The position numbers were made by a program, and so were the translations under genes. DNA of 64,000 nt, taken from NCBI RefSeq assembly GCF_018320785.1, contig NC_054885.1:10166421-10230420 (forward strand). Direction: 5' to 3'. Below, piece by piece: positions 1 through 12,200 of this stretch (within the stretch, counting starts at the first letter, position 1; every line of letters starts with the position of its first letter). The notes below the pieces were generated by a model. It made no database searches. It had not been told where the DNA came from and saw only the letters and a list, made by a program, of their open reading frames with translations. Source of the stretch: Cheilinus undulatus. Lineage: Eukaryota > Chordata > Actinopteri > Labriformes > Labridae.

Positions 1-968
1 TACTATATAGCGCCACAAATGGGAATAGCTGCGGCATGTGATTTAGCAAGTTTTTTTTAGTAAAAATGGGCCAAAAAAGAATGCTGGCTCAATTGTGCAC
101 TATATTGAAAAATTTCTGATGCATGCCCTACACCTGAGCGTACCTGAGCAGCTGTTTGCGTCTGCCAAATTGAGCTCACACTAGCTGTTTCAGCTCAGTT
201 TTCCACTTCACAAGCTGACACAATGTTTTCATAAGGTAAAAATATTGGGTCAACTTTAGCTTGTCTAATTATCAGTCATTAGAAGAATATGACAGCCATG
301 AACTTATCTGGATGACAAATATCCATTCAGCTCTTCTAGTGGGGGTTGCTTTTTTCAGTTTATCTTCAGAAAGTTGAAGAAGGTCCATAAAATACCAGCG
401 TTCAGTAAGGCAGGGAACTCTGGATGGGGAGTGATGCAGGCTGCAGGTGTCTTTGGGCCATTGCCCTTGATTAGAAATGTCAATTAAATGATAAGTCTCA
501 TAAATTTTAACGACAGTAGATCTCGTCTGCATGTCCTCACAGTTTCCAAATATAAACCATCAGGTAAGCTAACCAGTCTCAGCTGAAGATTTTCCCCTCT
601 CTTTCTTCCCATCATAAAAGTATTCTCTGGTTTCCACATTAAACGGCAGGTCATCGTCACTCGAGTCAAAAACCTTAATTTTAGTTTGTTTCAGCTTAGT
701 TACTCCAAGTGTCCTCTGACCTTCCACTGAGGCAGAAGAGCACGAGCTGGTAGCCAAAGCTTGCAGTTTAAAATAGTGACAAACACAGAGGCTTTCTGGT
801 TGAAAAAGAAAATGCTTCAAAAATGTTACATCTAATGTACAATTGACACCAATTTGACCCATGGCATGGCTGCCAGTGTTTAACAACAATTTATTAACAC
901 AGTTATTTGAGTATTCTTATTCTTATTATTAACCTTATTAAGAGATGTTATCACTATTTTTTCTCCAG
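1..968 (+). other. Intron upstream of the last CDR2L exon
   Basis: This is presumed intron sequence, ending in a T-rich tract and the acceptor at 967-968. Short open frames on the minus strand (272-889) share a stretch of ordinary-looking amino-acid composition across overlapping frames, so they could be a decayed coding fragment, but I recognise no family and see no start, splice or stop arrangement. No RNA gene was seen. Confidence 0.5.
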
Positions 969-1899
969 GTATGAGGATGGCTTCCTGTTGGCTAACCCGG
1001 GCAGTGTAGACCTTGCCGAGAGACGACCTGTCGATGAGGAGAACGAGCGCCTCAGGGACATCGTCTCCTCCCTGCGCTCAGCGATGGCCACAGAGCGATC
1101 GAAGAGGGAGGGTGCTGAGCGGGAGTGTGCTGCCGTGCTGCAGGAGTTTGAGCGTCTGGAGCAGCGTCTGTTGGGAGCGGAGGGCTGCCAGCTGCGGGTT
1201 CAGGAGCTCGAGGCTGAGCTGCAGGAGATGCAGCAGCTTAGGAAGTCCAGGATGTCTTTGGTTGGAGGTATGGAGGAGGGCTTGGAGACTCTGCTCAGCA
1301 ACGGCCCAGAGACTGACACCCCTGAGGTCGGGGTGGAGGAAGGAGGCGAAGGCGGTTCTGGAGAGGCTGGGGGAACGGGGCAGCAGGGAGGCCCGGTGAG
1401 GAAAAGCTGCAGCGACACAGCTCTAAATGCAATTTCAGCCCGCGATGCATCAGGCAGGCGACAGGGCAGCTACGCTCTCCACGCCAACGGCGTCCGCAAG
1501 CGTGGCATGTCCATCCTGCGAGAGGTTGACGAGCAGTACCACGCCCTACTGGAGAAGTACGAGGAGCTGCTGGGGAAGTGCCGCCGTCACGAGGAGAGCC
1601 TGTGCCATGCTGGGGTGCAGACGTCACGTCCTGTCTCCAGAGACCCCTCCATGAAAGAATACTGCATGGCTTCTGAAGGCCCGTCCACATCCGGGGCCGT
1701 CGCCACTCCTCCGACACCTCCTCAAACCCCCTCCACACCTGAAGCTCTGGAGGGGATCAGCAGGCAGGTGGAGCAGGTGGACAAACGGCTGAGCCAGAAC
1801 ACGCCGGAGTACAAGGCTCTGTTCAAAGAGATCTTCTCACGTTTGCAGAAGACGAAGAGTGATATGAACTCCACCAAGAGCAGGAAGAGTCACAAATGA
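969..1899 (+). CDS. cdr2l: Cerebellar degeneration-related protein 2-like, last coding exon (5' end of gene off window)
   Basis: The exon begins after a polypyrimidine tract and AG at 967-968, within a codon that reads into YEDGFLLANPG, and ends at TGA 1897-1899; about 310 codons are present. It matches the C-terminal half of CDR2L as I know it: a coiled-coil stretch (ENERLRDIVSSLRS onward), the block RKSCSDTALNAI, the block RKRGMSILREVDEQYHALLE, the HAGVQTSRP segment and the C-terminal EYKALFKEIFSRLQKTK. These blocks separate it from the paralogue CDR2. CDR2L is a cytoplasmic, ribosome-associated coiled-coil protein and an autoantigen in paraneoplastic cerebellar degeneration; its molecular role is unclear. 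A Gly/Glu-rich linker and a Pro/Thr-rich linker (encoded near 1,700-1,740) look lineage-specific. The open frame extending upstream to 907 is intronic. The gene is convergent with ARHGDIA. Confidence 0.95.
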
Positions 1900-2914
1900 G
1901 CTAGAAAGACCATGTTTACATGGCGGCCATGCTGTTCTGACATCACGCTTAGGGTGGGAGGCTTATTCTGTTAAAATCTCACTAATTCTAGGTTGTAAAT
2001 CCTATAATTGTAACATGATAGACATTTCAATGCTTTCTAAATGGTTAATCATTTAAAAGAACAAAGAGCACAGAAAATCTGGAGGAATGTTGGACCACAT
2101 TTTCAGTATTTCAAAGCAAAAAAACAGATAATCATCTGCATGCTGCCTTATTGAACAAAAACATCAGCAACTGAAATGTTGCCAGCATATGAATGCAGTT
2201 CAGATAGCACTCTCTTTCTTTTGCTCATCATAGCTTTTGGCTAAATTATGACTGAAGATGTGTTTTTTTTATTTTTTTATTTTCAAGCATTTCCCTAAAA
2301 TGCCAGCAAGTTTTATAATTTTATAGCACAAAAAGCATTTAATATTTTAAGACTGTGTTACTGTTACACAGGAGCACAGCAGTGTGAGATTATAACAATG
2401 CGAGCCTCCTACCCTCAGTGTTACGCCAGCAGAAGAAGGCCTCCATGTGAATATGGTGAAACAAATTCTGATACTACCTGCGCTGAAAACAGTGACTGCA
2501 CTACACTTATCTTTATTAACCATATTTTTTGAAGTCTCTCCTTTTGCCTGCAGTCATGGACTTGGATGATTGATGATGTGTTTCATATGCAGTGGATGCC
2601 TCCCAATCCTCTCTAGGAAGGAAAACGATTCATGTGAAACTGCCAAATCTGTAGTGAAGTTGATGTGGATGGAGTGTATGGAAGCCCAAAGAGAACAAGC
2701 ATCCCAACTTTTTATTGTACTCAATTTTCCTGTGATTACAAACAAGTTCTGGTTGTTTTATCAATATCTTGACCTGTTCGTATCAGTATATCTGGAGGAT
2801 AATGCTGATTTCCTGTGTTCAGTTGCTGTGAAAAATAAGCCACGGTCTGCTTTGTAGTTTCATGAACAATGAGGTTCAAACAGTCCTCTAAAATGGTAGT
2901 TGAGCTTGTCCGTC

Positions 2915-3170
2915 CATTTTCTACACCGCACATCCCTTTCTGGACTAGCCTATTCCAGATGTCATTGGGTGAGAGGCGGGGCACACCCTTGACTGGGCGC
3001 CAATACACTGTTGACGTATAGACTCAAACAACAAGGCATGCTCACACTCGCATCTACCGGCAATTTAGAGTCACCAGTTAACCCAACAAGCATGATTTTT
3101 GTCTGTGTGAGGAAGCCGGAGTACCTGGAGAGATGCATGGGGAGAACATGTAAACTCAGAAAGGACCTTA
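2915..3170 (-). repeat. Fish LINE 3'-end-like repeat (L2/Maui-type tail)
   Basis: The sequence carries the phrase common to many fish genomes: a CCATTTTCTACACCGC-like start, then GGGTGAGAGGCGGGGCACACC, CAATTTAGAGTCACC and GAGGAAGCCGGAGTACC, ending with GGGGAGAACATG. This is the usual untranslated tail of a teleost non-LTR element read on its complement. The exact family is from memory and could be wrong. It lies in the CDR2L 3' flank. An opposite-orientation fragment of the same repeat is at 18,650-18,755. Confidence 0.7.
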
Positions 3171-3442
3171 CTGTAATGTAAACCAGGACCTTTCTTGGCG
3201 GCTTTAAATGCGTAGTGTTTACATCAAACCAGCCCGCCAGTCTACTCCTGGTTTCTTTCGATGCACCATTAAGATCTAATGGCAAGAATAGTAGGTTTTG
3301 TGCCACTTTTTAACCGCTTTTCTTCCTCGTGCATTCAAAGACAATGGGAAGTGTACCGTCGCTGTTACGGTCACTGTTTCACATTAATCACCAGAGGATC
3401 AACTACCGTACCATAGCTTGTAAATGTGCAAACTCCATAGTG

Positions 3443-4109
3443 CATGGGTGATCCAAACTATGGCCCAGGGGGCCAAATATGGGCCGTTTTTTATTGGCCC
3501 ACAGGAAACTCCAGAAATGATATATGAAATATGGCTAACAGTAGACCATGAGGCTTGGGCACAACTGTACTATACTTTTAGTTTCAATACTGAATGGTGC
3601 TGCTGTGTTAGTTAAACATTTTGACAAGAGTTTGACATTTTCAAAATTTCATGATACCATGATTCAAAACGGCCTGATGAATGAAGATAAAAAAAATTTC
3701 AGCAACCAATTACAGCACTCATTTGTTCCTCTGTGTGGGCCACGCCAACACTCCTGCAAAGTTTGGCAGCTTCCTACAGGGTCTGAATATGGAGGTGAGC
3801 CATTGTCATCTTGACTAGAGGCGGAGCCGTGGTTCCTGGGGCCCGCCAAAGCCTGATCAGCTGGCCCGAAATCCTTAACAATAGTTTGGAATTTAGGTGT
3901 CAGCCGTTGATGTGGCTTCTTCAAGCATGTTCAATTATTTAATCAAAACTAATCAGGTGTACCGTTAGTTTCAGATGTACCGATGTACTATCGGAACACC
4001 TGATGGGTTCTGACTTATTTTAACGCTAAAGGTGAGGTAGTTTTAAGTGGCCCAGCAAGTCTGATATTTCTCTGAACGGGGCTATATTTGAAAAAGTTTG
4101 GACACCCCG
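3443..4109. mobile_element. Non-autonomous hAT transposon with 8-bp target duplication
   Basis: The left end reads CATGGGTGATCCAAACTATG and the right end, complemented, reads GGGGTGTCCAAACTTTTTC, so the termini are imperfect inverted repeats. The element is flanked by CCATAGTG (3435-3442) and CCATAGGG (4110-4117), an 8-bp duplication with one mismatch, the size expected of hAT elements. The 667-bp interior holds no transposase; the small open frames inside (3424-3924) are not recognised. It sits in the CDR2L 3' flank, within the 3' UTR if the distal polyadenylation site is used. Confidence 0.8.
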
Positions 4110-4576
4110 CCATAGGGCCAAAGCAGATGGTAGCAAAAGTGCACAGAAACTGCACGGGGTGGATTTTGCTGAACAAAAAGAAAATTGTCACACAAGATGA
4201 TGGGTTTTAGAGTCCAAAAAACAGACTGCAGCTGATAGACTAGTGTGACTCATAATCTGGATTTTATGGTACTTGGCGTTACACATATTTATATGCAACG
4301 TCAACTCGTCACAGGAAATCTGGCATTATCCTTATAAATTGAGATATGTCAAGAAAATAACCCCAAACTTAAAAGTTGAAAGGTAAAATGAAGTAAAATA
4401 AAATATACAGATGCATGTGCTCTTAGGGCTTCCGTAGAAATGCCTTTATCAGTGATTTAACAGAATGGGATCTTTGTTTCTGTCTTGGGACAGTGAAGTG
4501 TTTGGTGTAGTATTTTTTATCAAATGTGCTGGTGCAGACATTTAACTATTGCCATTTATTTTCTATTCATAGAAAA

Positions 4577-4582
4577 CAATAA
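4577..4582 (+). terminator. Candidate proximal polyadenylation signal, CDR2L
   Basis: A canonical AATAAA about 2.7 kb after the CDR2L stop, followed by A- and U-rich sequence. A second candidate is at 5393. Which one is used cannot be told from sequence. Confidence 0.35.
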
Positions 4583-5392
4583 AGCCAAATAATACTGTAT
4601 ATAAACGAGAAAAAAAAACAGGCATTGGCTTTGAAACTACCGGAGCCATTTAAGCATGCTTTCAAGTGCTTTCAATGGCGATTGATGGCTTTCCACCAGC
4701 TTGATAGCATGTGTTTGGAGTTGCAGAATGATCTGTTTCAGGGATTTCTACACTGTGCTAGCACACTGTCCATGTTTTTCTTGTAGTTAACCATTTAAAT
4801 GTCTTCTGCTAATGAAAATAAACATGTATTCTTTAGTGCTCAGGGAGGCAACAATCCAAATCCTGCAGGCAAAACCCAGCTAGCTTTTGTTACTGTTGAA
4901 ATCAAACAAGAGGACACGTGCAGACTGTCTGGACAATTTAATGTGAACACAGGAGATCAGTACACTGCAGGTAACACAAGTAGCACACATCAGAGTCAAA
5001 CCCACAGAGAGAAACTTCCCAAATGAAGCTGCTGGACTCTGGTCATGCATCTATGGAGTGTTTGATATAAAGAAAACACTTGTTTTTATGGCAGGACGTC
5101 TGCTGTGGGGCTGAGGTCTCCATTCTGGTTCAGGAGTCGATCACAGCCGGCACATCGCCTCACTGGTGTTGACAATGCGAGTGCCGCTGAGTCAGCAAGA
5201 GCAGCATGTGGTTTTAAGAGACCAGAGGCACAGTGAACATCAGCGAGAGTCCTTGTGTTCGTATAAAAGGTGGAAATATGGCCTCAGGTACAAGAGGGAC
5301 GTGTACAGCTGTTTTAGCTCTATAAAAAGACTAATGTAAAGAAACTGCAATGAAAAAGAGCTGTAATGGTTCTTAAAAATGATAAAACCTGA

Positions 5393-5398
5393 AATAAA
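5393..5398 (+). terminator. Candidate distal polyadenylation signal, CDR2L
   Basis: AATAAA followed about 25 bases later by a GT-rich stretch (TGTCCTGTCTGTGT), the arrangement expected of a cleavage site. If used, the CDR2L 3' UTR would be about 3.5 kb and would contain the LINE tail and the hAT element. Confidence 0.45.
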
Positions 5399-5960
5399 GG
5401 TGTTAAATTCCATATCCTGATGTCCTGTCTGTGTATTTTAAGTATAGTTATAAAAAAAAAATCCACATGATGATCTGGCAGAAATAAAAGGAAGGCAACT
5501 TGCGTAACTTGGTTGTTTAGTTCTGTTTTAGTTATTTCTATAAGGCCACATGGCTGCTAAAATAATACCCTGATCAGAAGAGAAGTAGCCACATAAAACA
5601 AGGGGGAAACTAGGAGGTAGAGGTTTTTATGCCCCCTTTCAGCAGACTTTGTTGGGCCCTTTAAAGAGGTGGCCTTAATACCTAATAATTTACCAAGACT
5701 CTGGTACAAATAATCTGCTCAAAGGCTTAAGAAGGGCCGCGTCCAAGAGTTGTGTCCAGCAACGATTGCTCAATGACCATGCAGTGGCCACATACAGTAC
5801 ATACAGCACTACTGCTCCCTGTACTATGCTTTCAAAAGGCAGATCACGGTAATCATACAAAAGCTTCTGAAATGTAGAGAAGGATGGAAAAAAGGGAGGG
5901 AAAAAGCAGCAAAGAAATCACATAATTACTTTTCAAGAGCAATTAACTTTTTTTCTTATT

Positions 5961-5966
5961 TTTATT
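5961..5966 (-). terminator. Candidate polyadenylation signal, ARHGDIA
   Basis: TTTATT on the + strand (AATAAA on -) lies about 300 bases past the ARHGDIA stop at 6270. The CDR2L distal signal at 5393 is only about 570 bases away, so the two convergent transcripts nearly meet. Confidence 0.5.
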
Positions 5967-6269
5967 TTATAAACAAACAAAAATAACCTAAAAAATGTAG
6001 ATTGTGCATGTTTGCTTTCTCCGTTTCAAAGATGTAATACTTAACAGAAGGGCTGGTGCAAACAAATCAAGCATAAATGATGGGGAGGAATGATGGAGTG
6101 ATTGGAATGAAGAAAATTTAACTGAATGAGTGGGTGTCATTGGACGGAGAGAGCAAAAGCTTGGATCAGAACATAATCCAGATGTGGAGAACAAACGGAT
6201 TGACAGCAGGAGAGAGAAAGGGGGCGAAGCTGAGGAAGACGCCACAGGAAGGGCGCAGGGCATGGGGCG

Positions 6270-9200
6270 TTAGTCTTTCCAGTCTTTCTTGATCATGATG
6301 GCCCACTCCCAGGAGAGGTGGTCGTGTTTGTCGTCATCGGTGAACTTGGACTTGATGATGTAGAGGCCACGGGCGATCATGCCTTTAGGGGCCTCCTCCA
6401 AGGTGGTGACAAACTCGTATGGCTCCTCTGCTCTGGGGCCGTAGCTGCCTACCATGTAGTCCGACTTGTCCACTGTTGGGTCAGAGAGACAAGAAACTCT
6501 AGATTCAGAAAAAAATGCACCATTTTATACAGATTTGACAGTTTTTTAAGTTTCTTATAGCTGAAAGACATCGAGGAAGGGATGTTCATTGGATGGTGGT
6601 AATCCACAGACTATATATTAAAATAGACTAGGGGTGCACCAATCGATCGGCCAATATCGGTATCAGTGCTGATTTCCTTAATTTTAGGAGAACTGTGATC
6701 GGTCCATCCTTGTAAATAAGATCAGTGGATAAGATCGGTTTCATATGCCTTTACCTACTAGAATGTGAAAAATGAAAGGCTAAAGGAACTGATATAATTT
6801 AGTAGTTTGGACAGCAATGCTTTAAACTTTTCATTTATAGTTGAGAGAACTACCTCATGTGCAGTTAAAACAAGTTTGTATTGTTTTGTGTAATTTTTGA
6901 TTTTTTCTCCTGCTCTTGACTAAGGGTAACTGACGTCCTGTTGGGACAGGATTGAAATGAAATAAGCAAACAATGAAAAAGCAAAGGTTGGGTAACACTA
7001 GGCCTGTATTCAACCAAAGAAAAACTTGGTCGACTCAAATCACAACTGCACACAAACAATCGATCAGTCATTCAGAAAAACAAGGAAAAAAAGAGAAAAT
7101 CTTCAAAATATACCTAAAAAACAGTTTAATCTGTGACCGGCTCTTCATTGCAAACTTCTGGCAGTCTAAATCAGGCTCCCAGCCTTTTTTTTCCTTAGGC
7201 CCCCCTCAATTTTAATTGATTTCATTGACAAACCCCAACATTTGTCTACTGACATCACAGGTTCTTGCCAAAAGAGCCATGTATTTTCTATCCATTACTA
7301 CAATGGTGTATAAGCACCACTTTCAAATATAAAATTTTAAGACAATAAACTCATTTTTGAGGAAAAAAAACCCTCATTTTCAAGTTTTAGAAAAGACAAT
7401 ATTTTTTGTTCTTTCACTTTAAAAGTTGTATATTTACGTGAACCAAAACTTGGAATTTTGAGGCTATAATGTCAAAAAAAGCTGACTACATGTAAGAAAA
7501 TCATACCAGATGAAGGAGTTTCTCTTGCACTAGTACTGCAGTTGAGAGCCTAATCAAAATATACTTCCACCTAGGACTGATCAGTGAGGAAATAATTGTA
7601 ATATTAGCCTAGAATTATCACATTTTCATTATTATCTAGACATAGAAGACACATTTTTGTAAACTGGGGCTATTAAACCGTTGTCGTTTTGTTTCATGTA
7701 AATTTACAACTTCATAATGTTAATTCAAAGATTTTGCCATTTTTGAGTTTAGGTCAAAATTTATGACTATTTAAACCTGAAAATTACAAGATTCTTTTCT
7801 GCTTTTTAGACTCTAAGAAACTCTTCTTGTTAATATCTGACTTTATAATCTCAAAAATGCCAATTTTTTTTCAAAAAAAATCTGACTTTTTTTTTTCTTT
7901 AAAGTAAACCTTATGTCTAATCATGGTTTTAAAAGAATATATACCGTAATTTCCGGACTATAAGCCACTACTTTTTTCCCATGCTTTGAACCCTGCAGCC
8001 TATACAACGGTGCAGCTAATCTATGGATTTTTACATAGATTAGTTACAGCTAACGGCCACTAGGGGACCTTCTAAATCTATGGATTTTACAGGTTAAGGT
8101 CCCCCACCTTTAAACTCTATGGGCTCTATGGTCGGTCCACGTCCCCCACCTTTGAGAGGTGGGCTCCAGCAGGAAATGCGGGAGGCCGGAAAAGAGTGAG
8201 ACAGGCAGTTCGCGCAAACAACGAAAGCAAAAGTGGAACCAAATGCAGTACGAGAGACAGAACGACAGCAAGACAGACATTACGAGAGCGAGACAATTTG
8301 CGCAAAGGAAGTTTTCATGCACAAACCCTCATTATGGAAAACAAACGAAGAAATGCATATAATGCAGCTTTTAAGTTAAAGGCAGTCGATCTGGCTGTCA
8401 AAACATCCACAATCACCAACGGGTTTCGAAAGGCTGGACTGCTGCGTGATGAAGAGGAGGACACCGCCACGGCTGACGAGGCCCTTCAGAGGATGTTCGA
8501 TTCTGACACTGACGAAGAGCAGTTCTTTGGTTTTGAGAGCGACAATGAAGGAGAGACTGGGAGAGTGGCTGACGAAGCCACCCTGAGGCTGTTCGTTTCC
8601 GACACTGAAGAAGAGGACTTTGGTGGTTTTAGTACGCAGGAAGAAGACGAAGATGAGGATGAATGACTGACTTTTCTTGTTACAACCGTGTTACTGCACC
8701 TTAGCCTAAAAAATGAAGACGAGGATAAATGACTTTTCTGGTAGGTTGGTTATATTTTAAGCAGCCGTGTTATTGCACCTTTAGGCCTACTGCCGTGTTA
8801 CAGGCACTTTTAATTTAGCACTTTTAAAAAACACATTTAATACAGCCATTGATATTGCCTTGTCACGCGCTGTAAGCTTTGTTTTTTGTTATGGTACTAG
8901 CCTATACTATAGATCACTGCCGGGACATGCGCTGGGAGCGCACTGTTTATTATTTCTGCACAGTGTACACGTTTCGAATGCTGTTAAACATGAGAAAGTT
9001 TGTGTGTCTGAAACGCTATGTGACACAGTACAGTTTACACAGCACAGTACATGTTCCGTACAACTGCACTAAATGGTAACACTTGAATAAGTTATGCAAA
9101 TATGCAACTTGTTTGCTGAAATGTTAATAAAATAGAAGCTTCCCCAAACAGCCATCTCTTTCCCGACAATCCCCTCTGTGCACGAACCCTTACATATGGT

Positions 9201-12200
9201 AATTAAACATTAAAACACCTGTGGCTTATAGTCCAGTGCGGCTTGTATATATACACATTTGTTTTTTTCCCTAAATTTAGCTGGTGCGGCTTATATTCAG
9301 GTATTCGGTACACGTCTAATTTTGATGATGTCTGAGCAGACAGAGCTCTGAGCCCCTCCTGAGATCAAATTCTCATGGTATAGCTCACAACATTTGAATT
9401 ATGTTGTGTTAACTTTTATAGACTAGATATATTCATATATATAAAACTCAATGTTTCTGTACCTGTATTCCACTAGCTGAGGTTCTGTACTGACCGTGGT
9501 TAATACAGTTAAGACATAGCTTTTTTTTTTTTTTTTTTTTGTAAAAGACTAGTTTTCAGCTGAAATAAAGCTGTTTACTGCTTATTCCCTGCCGATTTCT
9601 GCCACTCATTGTCTCTACAGCTCAGCGGCAGCAATGGCAGACTAGCGCTGTATGTGACGTCACACTAACAGCCTTTACTACCCACCCACCAAGTGAGGGT
9701 ACGGGTGTCTACGGAAACGAAGACTACTTTGGGGTTCAGTGTACCAAACCATACCAGACCATACTCAATCAAATCAGACCAGCTGATGGAAACAAGGCTT
9801 TAATTAAAAGACTTAAGTGAGTGTAGCTTAACTACTGATTTATAAGTATTTGAGCAGTCAAAAGATTACATTTTAAATTGCGATTCATCTCAGAATTTCT
9901 GTAGTTGATTGTGATTTTCATTGCATTTTAAAATTCCACTATTTTGAACTGTAAACTGTTTGTTTGTCATTTCTAAGTCTTCAACTGTCTTGAACTAGGA
10001 GGTAACTGACTTCCTGTTGAGATACAGACCTACTTTTATTGACACATTGAAAATTTTATTATTAACTTAACCGTGGAAAAAGGAACTTGTTATGGATTGA
10101 AAACAAAATCAGAGAACATTTAAAAGGTTCAGATGACTATGACTTGTCCATTTAGCTGTCTGGACATTATTTAAAGTCAAATGAGACATAAAGGAGCAGT
10201 GGTGGACTTATTCTACTTCATTGTGGCTGCAAGGAGATGCTGAAATGCCTTGACCAAAGTGCATTGAAAAGGACAATAAAGCATGCAATTAATTGCAATT
10301 ACAAAAATTTGTGTGCTAACTGTGGACTTTGATTAGTCATGATTAACTCAATTAATCTTTACAGCCCTAATGAATGTTAAGTATGGCCATCAGTCTGTTT
10401 CATGAGCAGCTGAACACCCCTGACAGAGGCTTCAAAAACATCAAATGTGGAAGCAGCTGGGTTGATCATCCCACAAGAAAATGTAACAATTTTTCTAATT
10501 TTGGCACCGAAAGGAAGGCCATTATTTTACATTTCATGTGCATATATGAATGTTCTTGTCTTATTCAAAATTTCTTGTCTTGTATTCAGAGTATGGTTTC
10601 AAAATAACCCCATAACATTGAAAAACACAACTGTTTTTTTATGTTGAATTAACTCAAGGAGTAATAGAGAAAATATCTGCCTTACCCTTCACACCTTTCC
10701 TGAATGACTGCTGGATGTACTTCAGTCCTGACACGATCTCATTGTTAACCTGCAAACACAACACACATCCTGGTGAACACTTCCCTGTGACAAAGAGCTC
10801 AATGCAGCGGCAGGAATATCTGCACGCCAGCAACAGTTGCACACAAGAAACAGAGAGGAATCCTTGGTGTGACTAAAAGCAGACTCTCTCACCTTGAAGG
10901 TGATCTTTATTTTGTATTCGACTCCTTCCTTCAGCACATACGGGCACTTCTTGAATGTGCTCAGGTCTCCTGGAAGACCATAAAACAGCATGAAAAGACA
11001 GAAAATCAAGAGTGCAGACTGAAAAGAGGTTTTCCTGAAGAACAGCATCTGTTTGGAGCATTTTTACCCACACTACAACACAGAGACGCTCTATTCTGTG
11101 ATTTTAAACACCATTACTGACCACCAGGTGGCACAGTAACTCAAATGTAGCCATCCTCCATGCTCTGCTCTGCTTTACTATCAGGAAATGTCTCATTAGC
11201 CCACTTCCATAGGAATCATGTCATTACTTATTAGCCGACTAATGATTATGCATCTTTTCTGCTCTGAGTTTGAACGCACTGATGGGACTGATAGCTGGTC
11301 ATATTTAATGCTACTATGAGCTCATTAAACTAGGGTGATTGATGGGAGGGAACAAGTGGTTAAATGTGCATTCAGGTTATAACAAACATTTCAGTAGGAT
11401 GTACTCACCCGTCAGGTCAAGGACTAGAGGGTTTGGTGCACTCTCACAAATCAGGGTCATTTTTGTCACTTGGACGTTTGGGGCGTTTGGATCTAAGAGA
11501 GAAGATCAGGACCAGAAGATCAGTTTGAGGAGCAATCAAACACACACATCACTAGTTAGATAGATTAAATCTTTAGGTTTAACTGAACTGCATATACGTC
11601 TGTTACAGGTAGTATCAATACAGGGTAATTACTAGAAACGATGATAAAGTTTCTTTAAGTTATACTTTCCAGTGAGCACTGCGTTCATGTTTTTTTCCTG
11701 CATCAACCAGTACCCATCATATAAACAGAACAAAACCTTCTCCTCCAACAATTTCTCATAACTATAGTGTATCTTACAAATCCCTTCACACTTGAAGGGC
11801 TGAAGCTGTTTTAATATTTGTCACTCTGATGATCACTCAACAGTCACTCTGATGATCACTCAGCAGTCACACAGTCACTCTGATGACCACTCAACAGTCA
11901 CACAGTCACTCTGATGACCACTCAACAGTCAGAGTCATTCTGATGACCACTCAACAGTCACACAGTCACTCTGATGATCACTCAACAGTCACAGAGCCAC
12001 TCCACTCTGATGACCACTCAACAGTCTCACAGTCACTCTGATGACCACTCAACAGTCAGAGTCACTCTGATGACCACTCAACAGTCAGAGTCACTCTGAT
12101 GACCACTCAACAGTCACACAGTCACTCTGATGACCACTCAACAGTCAGAGTCACTCTGATGACCACTCAACAGTCACACAGTCACTCTGATGACCACTCA

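Noticed and set aside
1013-1738. Several long open frames on both strands over the CDR2L exon.
   Set aside because: They are shadow frames of the GC-rich coding exon; only the frame ending at 1,899 has family homology.
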